Assembly (NCBI GenBank): GCA_003971905.1
Contig: RSEE01000057.1
Span: 372,001-436,000 of the forward strand
DNA length: 64,000 bases
From: Moniliella sp. 'wahieum'
Taxonomy: Eukaryota; Basidiomycota; Moniliellomycetes; Moniliellales; Moniliellaceae
Direction: 5' to 3'
Below are positions 57,785-64,000 of the stretch, in pieces. The first letter of the stretch is position 1, and each line of letters opens with the position of its first letter. The notes under the pieces were generated by a model. That model was not told the DNA's origin. It saw only the letters and a list, made by a program, of their open reading frames with translations, and made no database searches. The translations under genes and the position numbers were made by a program.

Positions 57785-58651
57785 TGCGAGCAGCCCGGCG
57801 AGGATAAGGGTCGGAAGCAGAGCACGGGTCTGGGGTGAGACTTGCAGGGGGCGGCTGCGTGAGCTGAGAGAGGCTGAGCGCTGAGAGGCTGCGATCGGCG
57901 GGTGGAGGGGTTCAGATGGGGGTCCTGCAGGCCATGCTGCGCCGCAGCTGGCAGACGGAAGGAACGATGCGGGGTCGGCGGGCGGCGTCGGCGAGTGGGC
58001 GGGCGACGGTGCACGGATGGCAAGGGGCAAGGCCGGAGATGGGGGCAGGCGCGGGTGGTGGGGCGCTGGCCAGAAGACGGCAGGCCTCGCGCCGAGAACC
58101 AAACCAAGTCAGCCGCAAGCCTCGGCATTTGAAGCTTCAGGCCCAAAACGGCATGCCTGCGCTCACGGGTCACCCATCACACATCCCATCACGTGTCACA
58201 CCGGATCGGCCGCATCAAATATCACATGCATCACACACCACCCCTATCTCTGGTGTGTTCGCATTTTTATAGCGTTCGTTTTCAGTTCCTTTCTACACAC
58301 ACGTCTCAGTACCCGGCCCACACCCCTTCTATAGCCACGCGCGCTCACCGTCTATGCAAGACGCCCTGGATTATCTCTTACCCATAGGCCAGAACCTCCA
58401 TACCCCCTTGAATCCGTGGATCGTCGTCGCAAAGGTCAATTGAACAAGTGCAAAAGAACGTGACGTCGCTTCACAGTCATCAGTCGTGTCTGAGGTCGTG
58501 AATGGGAAGAGAGAAGAGCTCGACCGCATCGTGGGCGGGGGATTGGCCTCTGTCCCCCACCCCGTGTCGCATCAGTAGGAAAAGAGATGTAAGCAGGAGA
58601 GATCGTATGAAAACACGTGAGAGGACATCGGCATGTACGATGAGGGTCTAA
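57785..58651. other. Spacer between GT32 and PDHA1 genes
   Basis: Open frames continue upstream of 57784 on the minus strand but lack conserved content. CATCAC-type palindromic words occur at 58170-58230. No gene was recognised. Confidence 0.4.
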
Positions 58652-59842
58652 CTAATAGCTGTCGTACCGATGACTTTCACTCGGCTCGCGTCCTCGCAAC
58701 ACCGGAGGCGCTCTTGACTACAACATTCCCATAGCTTGGCATTCGCAGGCTCCGGTGCGTTTTTGGCATGAGCAATAGCCTCTTCGACAATCTCTTGGCC
58801 TGTTTGTCGACCCGCCTTGAGTTCCTCCTCTGAAGCCACTCCCACTCGAGTAGTTGCGCTTGAGTCCTGAATCGGGTCGGCTGAGGTGCGCATGCGTTGG
58901 ATCTCCTCCCGGGTGCGGTAGGTGGTGCCGGGGTCCGAGAGGGAGTGGCCGCCATAGCGGTACGTAACCAACTCCATCACCACCGGCCCCTTGCCTGTCG
59001 TAGTAATTCGCGGGCCCAAGTCGTCGCCTGCCGCACAGCCAGCACGTCCATCGCTTGACCTGCAACCCGGGATTACATCGCCACGTGTGTAATACTGGTG
59101 TTCATCGACGAACGTTCGGCAGAGGTGCCCATGCCGTACTTGTTATTCTCACACACGTATACGCACGGTAGCTTCCACAGCTGCGCCATGTTCATCGCCT
59201 CAAATACCTGGCCTTGGTTCGAAGCACCATCACCGTAGAGAGTAAAGACGGCATTGGGAGTATTGAGATACTTTGTGTAAATGCTAGTCCCGTCCCGACG
59301 GGCACTTGTGCACCCACAATTCCATTGCCCCCGAAAAAGGTTTTGGTAAACATGTGCATCGAGCCCCCCTTGCCTTGACTGATGCCCGTCTCCCGTCCAA
59401 ACAGCTCGGCCAATACTTTGGCAATGGAGCCGCCACGTAGGGCAGCAAATGGATGGCAACGATACGAGGTAATTAGCAAGTCTTCGGGCGTCATGGCCGT
59501 GTGCATGCCAGTCGCTACAGCTTCCTGGCCCATCGCAAGGTGACAAAAGCCACGAATGAACTTTTGCTTGTAAAGTGCATCGGCCGCCATTTCCATACGG
59601 CGCATTTGCACCATCGTGTCGTACATCGCACCAACTCTTGCTTCGTTGTATGCAAAGTCAAGCCGGGTCCCCCACCATAACCTTCCAACTTGTACTCGTG
59701 GAAAGACTGATCAGACAACGTTACTTCAAATGGCTCTTCTGCTCCATCAGGCACGTCCTTTGATACCGTGCACTGTCGGCGACAAGATGGATAAAACGGG
59801 CACGGTTCAATATGCGATGGGGGCAGCCACTTTAGGGAACAT
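58652..59842 (-). CDS. PDA1: Pyruvate dehydrogenase E1 component subunit alpha, mitochondrial
   Basis: Mitochondrial matrix enzyme subunit; with E1 beta it decarboxylates pyruvate using thiamine diphosphate. The start at 59842 (MFPKVAAPIAY) begins a presequence reaching RRQCTVSKDVPDGAEEPF through frame changes. Motifs: YDTMVQMRRMEMAADALYKQ, IRGFCHLAMGQEAVATGM, SYRCHPFAALRGG, GGSMHMFTKTFFGGNGIVGA. The thiamine site GDGASNQGQVFEAMN ends at ENNKYGMGTS. The phosphorylation loop is YRYGGHSLSDPGTTYRT. The C-terminus PVLRGREPSESHRYDSY ends at the stop at 58652. The length, about 395 codons, is normal. At least six indels occur, several near 59040-59100 where YYTRGDVIPG and QVKAMDVLAV are split, and others near 59290, 59630 and 58700. 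No intron is needed. The family is switched off by phosphorylation of the visible serine loop. Confidence 0.93.
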
Positions 59843-60756
59843 CTGAATAAAAGAGACCCAGTGCATGGGGAATGGAATGCGGGTTAGCTGAGCGCAAAAG
59901 CATATTCTCTTCTCATGCCACTGCTGAGCACACTATAATAATAATGTACGCACCATCGATGCGGCAGCACCGTCAGTGCTGGGCGGGCAAGATGGCGGAC
60001 AAGATTACCGGATATCATGGCGAGGAAAAAGACAAGGGGCTGTGGTGTAGGGTGGGTGGTGGTGGGTGGTGATGGGTCTGGTGAAGGTTTTCGCCCAGAG
60101 GAAAAACGTGCATCTTAAGCACAAGCCGGTGGACCGAGACGGCACAGTTCGAGGGCGCAGCTGGAGTGCGCCACCGCATGGCGCCAGTGTACGGCGTTGT
60201 CTGTCTTGCTTGCGCCGCTGCTATTTGCATCTCAATCAAGGTTTTGCTATAGCCCGTCTTGCGGCTGCTCAGAGCTCTCTATGACACCCGTTGCCCGCTC
60301 AATAAAATGACACGGCCGCCACCTCTGAAGCTAATACACAATGGATTGTCGTCGTACAGCATCCTCACCAGGACCACACATGTGCCCCATGCAGATGCTT
60401 CCAGACATGAACTCGAAAAATAGATAAGGAGAAGATGATCATCATAGTGGGACGCTCAAGAACTCTTCACAGAGGAGAAGCCACACGTATCAACAGATAT
60501 CCCACCAAAGTCGCCATCAGAGGGACAAAAGGAAACATCACAATTGAAGTTTTTTGTAACGGCCCATTCTACCGTAGTTATTTTTGGGTTTGGGTGAGAC
60601 CGACAGACCCGTCGTGGGGCGGAAGAGGATGAGGCGTCATTCGTGCGACGAGTCAATCTGCGTCCAACCGACCTGGTGGAATGGAAAAACGAGCTTGGCT
60701 CGCCACCTGGCTAGGGGAAGAATTGATATGGGCTGCCGGAGGGCTGTTGAATCGAT
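59843..60756. other. Spacer between PDHA1 and IML2-like genes
   Basis: No gene recognised. A GGTGGTGGGT run lies at about 60052-60075. An open frame at 60653-60955 (-) overlaps the 3' part of the IML2-like gene in a different frame and is not called. Confidence 0.4.
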
Positions 60757-63149
60757 TCAAGGCAGGGCGAGGACCGAGGAAGAACCTGGGCGGGGAAGAG
60801 TAGACAGGGCCATCTGGGAGCGGTGCACCACCATCTTCTCCAGGCCAAACGACGGACGCTCGGTTCGGAAACTTTTGCTGCGCTGCACTTCCAGAGCCTT
60901 GCCCGACACCACTTTCTTCAGTTCGTGATGGGCCTCGTACAGCTCCCCCATGCATGCTTCAGACGGCCCAGCTCATAATGAGCAAAATACAGAATCCCCA
61001 CGTCCTCTCCGCGCAAACGCGAGCCAACCGAGAAGACTTTGTGGAAACAATCAACGGCCTCGTTGGCCAGATCAGTGGGCGACGGCATCTGGTCATCGGG
61101 GGGCATACGAGGGAGAGTATACTCAATTGGGAAGCTGAGAAGCGAAGGATGACGCTCGAAGAAAGTAGGCAAGGGCATAGGCCCCTGCCCACTCCGAATG
61201 TCCGATGGATTGTACGAGGCAGTGGTCGATTCAAGCAAGGCAATTTCCCGCGTCACCACCGCCCCAGCTGCCTCGTTACAGCAAAAAGACAGGGGTGTGG
61301 GGGAGGGTGTGCCAAATGTAGGCAAACTCAAGTCCAGGAAGAGTGAGGCGGCCGTTCTGGATAAACTTCTTGGCTCGTCCGATGGCAAAGCGCTCGGCTC
61401 CAATCGACTGTCCAGCAACTCGCTGGCTCAACAGAGGCACGGTCGCCATAATCGTCTTGGCCCGCTGAATCGTCGCCTCGTCTTGTTGCCCCGACTTTGT
61501 CTGGTTCTTGGCCGAGTATAGAGACAAGGCTTTAGAGTACTGGAATAACGCCTTCGTGAACGACGATTGGCGGAGAGAGCATCGAAACACTCAAACGCTC
61601 GCTTGATCAGCTAGGGTAAGATATGCCAAGGCCAAGTCCCACAAAACACGGTGGCTCAGCTCGGGGTACTGGTGTGACACGTAATGGCGTTGCGGTACGA
61701 CTCCATGGCTCGTTCAGGAAGGGCCAGCATACGGAGCATTGCGACCTTGGAAAAAGTGCAAAAAGAAACCTTTGGGAAACGCTGAAGATTGAATTAAAAA
61801 CCTTGTCGGCCAGCTCAAGGTTAACCGTCGGGATGGCCACGTAGGAACTGACAAATAGATTGTAGGTCAGAATGGTGATGTCACACAGCGGTCGACGGAG
61901 TCCCTCTTGCGCGATATCAATCCCCGGAGCGGTCGAGGCGGATGTCCACCCTCCAGCTTGACTCAAAATGTCCATCGCCCGCTCCCGATCTGTCGAGTAG
62001 CCGATCGCCCAGCACTTTACCTGCCACTGCCGGTAATAAAGAGAGAACAAGGATACAGATACCGTAAGACAGTGTGCATCCCGCACCGTAGATCCACGTC
62101 TACGGCAAAATCCCCGGTTCGGACCGTGCTTGCCTTGGGCCAGTGTTCCCGCTGTGCAGCCTCAGCGTCTTGGCGGCGGCAAAACTGCTCAGCTGACGAA
62201 TGATGAGGCGCTTTCCGCAGGTTGATCACATGGCGGGCCAGCTTGGCTGCATCGCGTGACATGAAGATGCCAACAATCGAGACAATCAAGCACGACTCGG
62301 CGTAGATGAGCTCGGCTTGCTGCTGAAACAAAGGTCATTGACGCCAAAAAGCTGCTGTCCGACCGGCCTGGCACAGGGATCGGGGCCGTTTCTTCCGCAA
62401 CAGCTTGGCGATCTTCCTTGCATGTTGGGCACACGGACCCCGGTCTGGAGGTGATCTTGCTCAAAGGTCATGATGGCTTTGACTCCATTGATCAACGCCA
62501 TGGCAATTGCCATGTACATCCGTGTCCCGGCCGTTTTGCGGGCTACGGCCTCACTCTCGGTCATCTTTGAATTCAAAAATAAGTCCATGATCAGATGTGA
62601 TGTGCGCACATCCTCGCGCATCTCGGCCTCGGTCTGCTCCACATGTGCCTTGGTCAATTTAAATCGAGGGATGTAGTCCGGCCAGACATAAGCTGGATGG
62701 GACACAGTCTCGTCCGACGCCAAGGATAACCCGTCGCCGTCATTTGTGCCCCACTCCAAGGAGCTGCGATCCGTGTCCGTCGAGACACTGATTTCCGAAC
62801 CCGGTCCGGTTGCATGTCCCGAAGCCGGCTCGCCCAGGGAGAGTTCATCGACACTGCTTCCTGTGACATTGGTTCCATCCGTCGACATGGACGCCACCGA
62901 GGCAATGGCCGAGGAGGCCCGCATGGGCAGAGAGGAGGACACGGAAGTGGCGGTGGTGCGCCGTGATGTGACTGAAAATTCGGTTGCGCTGCCCGAATGG
63001 GAGGCGGAGCGTGGGCGGAAGCCAGACTGAGAGGCTCTAGTCGGTAGAACCGGCAGCTTGGATGTAGGTGGAGGAGAGACAACGGATCCGCCTTGCGAGG
63101 AAGAGGACAAACGTGCGCCAGGCTGACGAACTCCTCGCGAGGGATCCAT
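60757..63149 (-). CDS. IML2 / TTC39 family protein (tetratricopeptide-type)
   Basis: TPR-like helical protein; yeast Iml2 is linked to lipid-droplet and inclusion-body clearance. From Met 63149 comes a Ser/Thr-rich, likely disordered N-terminus of about 130 residues. Family motifs then follow: LIMDLFLNSKMTESEAVARK and RMYMAIAMALINGVKAIMTFEQ (about 62480). Next are LIYAESCLIVSIVGIFMSRD and AAKLARHVINLRKA (about 62230), GYSTDRERAMDIL (about 62000), GLRRPLCDITILTYNLFVSS and the repeat FFQYSKALSLYSAKNQ-like FQYSKALSLY. QRVAGQSIGAERFAIGRAKKF, TLPGLEFAYIW, ILYFAHYELGRLKHAWGELYEAHHELKKVVSGK and FGLEKMVVHRSQMAL complete the protein before the stop at 60757. These match TTC39 in order. Frames change about seven times. 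Immediately upstream, 30 bp away and in the same frame, is the end of the CRAL-TRIO reading frame. Confidence 0.85.
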
Positions 63150-63179
63150 CGCCGCATAGAAGAGTTGAGCTGCAACGAG

Positions 63180-64000
63180 TTAGAACGATGGAGAGTGGTG
63201 CGAGGTGCTGGGGAAGCTAGATTCATCGAAGCGCGCGATACGATTGGGCGTGAGAAGGGCTGAACAGTTTTGGACGTAGGTGGGGCTCAATTCGGGAGGG
63301 CGTTCAACGCCACAGGCACCGAACCGTGACGAAGATGAATATGTCATCAGGTCTCCCCCGTTTTGAGCAAGCCACGACAAGAGTGCTGGGATGGAGTGGG
63401 CAGTACCAACCAATACCGGCGCCAGATCGGTACCTGCGGGAGGGGCAAACGTAGCGCTTCCATCCTCTTGCAGAATCCCAATCCTATGGTACACATTCGG
63501 TGTACGGTGGTATGGCTGCGCTTGAAGAGCCTGAAGGCGAAGTTGGACCTGCTGCACTGACCGTGCGTGGAGCACGCTCTCCCATGCTGCCGCAGGAGCT
63601 TGGTCCATGGTAGAATTGTTCGCCCGAGAGCACCAGGAAGCGGTGGTAGCCTCGAATTTTTGAAGTAATTCTTCGCGCTCAGTCCGAATCAGTTTGCGAG
63701 TATTGGCATGAACAGCGGATGCTGTTTCGCGGGAACCGGGTGGGGGGTAGATGAACTTCTGCGCCTGCCCCCCAAGTGGGGGGGAGGACGAGTTCGGGGG
63801 GGAAAGCAAGCCAGGGGGCCAAGTCGGCAAGGGTGGTGGAAAAGCGGATCTTGGCGAGGATAGGTTCGACCATGGGCTGGAGCATCTTCCATACATTGCT
63901 AAAGACCCAGGGCGAGGCATGGATCCAGATGCGCTCGACGCGCTCCGGGAACAAAACGGCCATATATCGGACGGCAAACAAGACCGCTTGCCAATCCATT
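63180..64000 (-). CDS. CRAL-TRIO (Sec14-like) lipid-binding domain protein, partial
   Basis: C-terminal part of a phosphatidylinositol-transfer or lipid-sensing protein; the N-terminal part lies beyond 64000. Reading right to left, MDWQAVLFAVRYMAVLFPERVERIWIH, APWVFSNVWKMLQPMV and EPILAKIRFSTT match the Sec14 core (first Met at 63999 is internal). ELVLPP and LGGQAQKFIYPPP, the conserved end of the domain, are in different frames: the run of seven C at 63778-63784 would need six, or nine, to join them. A helical region (RTEREELLQKFEATTASW) and LRLQALQAQP follow. The frame stops at 63180, just 30 bp before the IML2-like Met. The last 35 residues look less protein-like, so the true end or an intron may lie earlier. 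Confidence 0.8.
   Translation of the reverse strand, partial: WIGKRSCLPSDIWPFCSRSASSASGSMPRPGSLAMYGRCSSPWSNLSSPRSAFPPPLPTWPPGLLSPPNSSSPPLGGQAQKFIYPPPGSRETASAVHANTRKLIRTEREELLQKFEATTASWCSRANNSTMDQAPAAAWESVLHARSVQQVQLRLQALQAQPYHRTPNVYHRIGILQEDGSATFAPPAGTDLAPVLVGTAHSIPALLSWLAQNGGDLMTYSSSSRFGACGVERPPELSPTYVQNCSALLTPNRIARFDESSFPSTSHHSPSF

Noticed and set aside
1-64000. Transposon or retroelement coding sequence
   Set aside because: No reverse transcriptase, integrase or transposase motifs were seen in any frame, and no long terminal repeats were noticed.

Overview
The window is nuclear DNA from a fungus, most likely a basidiomycete. Genes carry short introns (56-115 nt) with GT..AG ends and often a CTGAC or CTAAC branch-point-like motif. 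One protein fuses glutamine amidotransferase, carbamoyl-phosphate synthase and aspartate transcarbamylase, as in fungal URA2. There is a fungal-type sulfide:quinone oxidoreductase, a GT32 sphingolipid mannosyltransferase and a secreted copper radical oxidase of the glyoxal oxidase type. Introns are few (two found in the 7-kb URA2 gene, one in a 3.5-kb mannosidase), which hints at Ustilaginomycotina. That placement is an inference.

Layout. 1-2.0 kb: no recognisable gene. 2.0-4.05 kb (-): three-repeat MYB protein. 4.05-9.7 kb: gene-free, rich in short arrays with a 7-bp period. 9.7-11.8 kb (-): GPI-type glyoxal oxidase. 11.8-17.3 kb: gene-free. 17.3-21.3 kb (+): FG nucleoporin. 21.9-22.1 kb: a duplicated 56-bp element with hairpin potential. 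23.5-25.6 kb (+): amino acid permease. 27.5-30.1 kb (+): OPT transporter. 30.8-32.0 kb (+): secreted ML/NPC2-like protein. 32.6-35.4 kb (-): MPP10. About 36.0-37.0 kb (+): PX-BAR sorting nexin. 37.4-44.4 kb (-): URA2/CAD. 45.3-49.2 kb (-): mL58, sulfide:quinone oxidoreductase and mitochondrial uL6. 49.6-53.1 kb (+): GH38 alpha-mannosidase. 53.8-55.3 kb (+): vWA protein. 55.5 kb (-): tRNA-Ala(AGC). 56.1-57.8 kb (-): GT32 glycosyltransferase. 58.7-59.8 kb (-): pyruvate dehydrogenase E1 alpha. 60.8-63.1 kb (-): IML2/TTC39 protein. 63.2-64.0 kb (-): CRAL-TRIO protein cut by the window edge.

The genes are mostly unrelated housekeeping functions: pyrimidine synthesis, ribosome biogenesis, mitochondrial translation, pyruvate and sulfide oxidation, vacuolar glycan turnover, endosomal sorting and nuclear pores. 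A small transport and secretion group lies at 23-32 kb. Three adjacent minus-strand genes (uL6m, SQR, mL58) all encode mitochondrial proteins.

Most long genes are broken in the sequence as given by one- or two-base indels, mainly deletions. They hit conserved motifs of genes that should be essential, so they look like uncorrected sequencing errors rather than decay. Gene coordinates below therefore run from inferred start to inferred stop and span several reading frames. No viral genes, transposase, reverse transcriptase, CRISPR array or rRNA was recognised.
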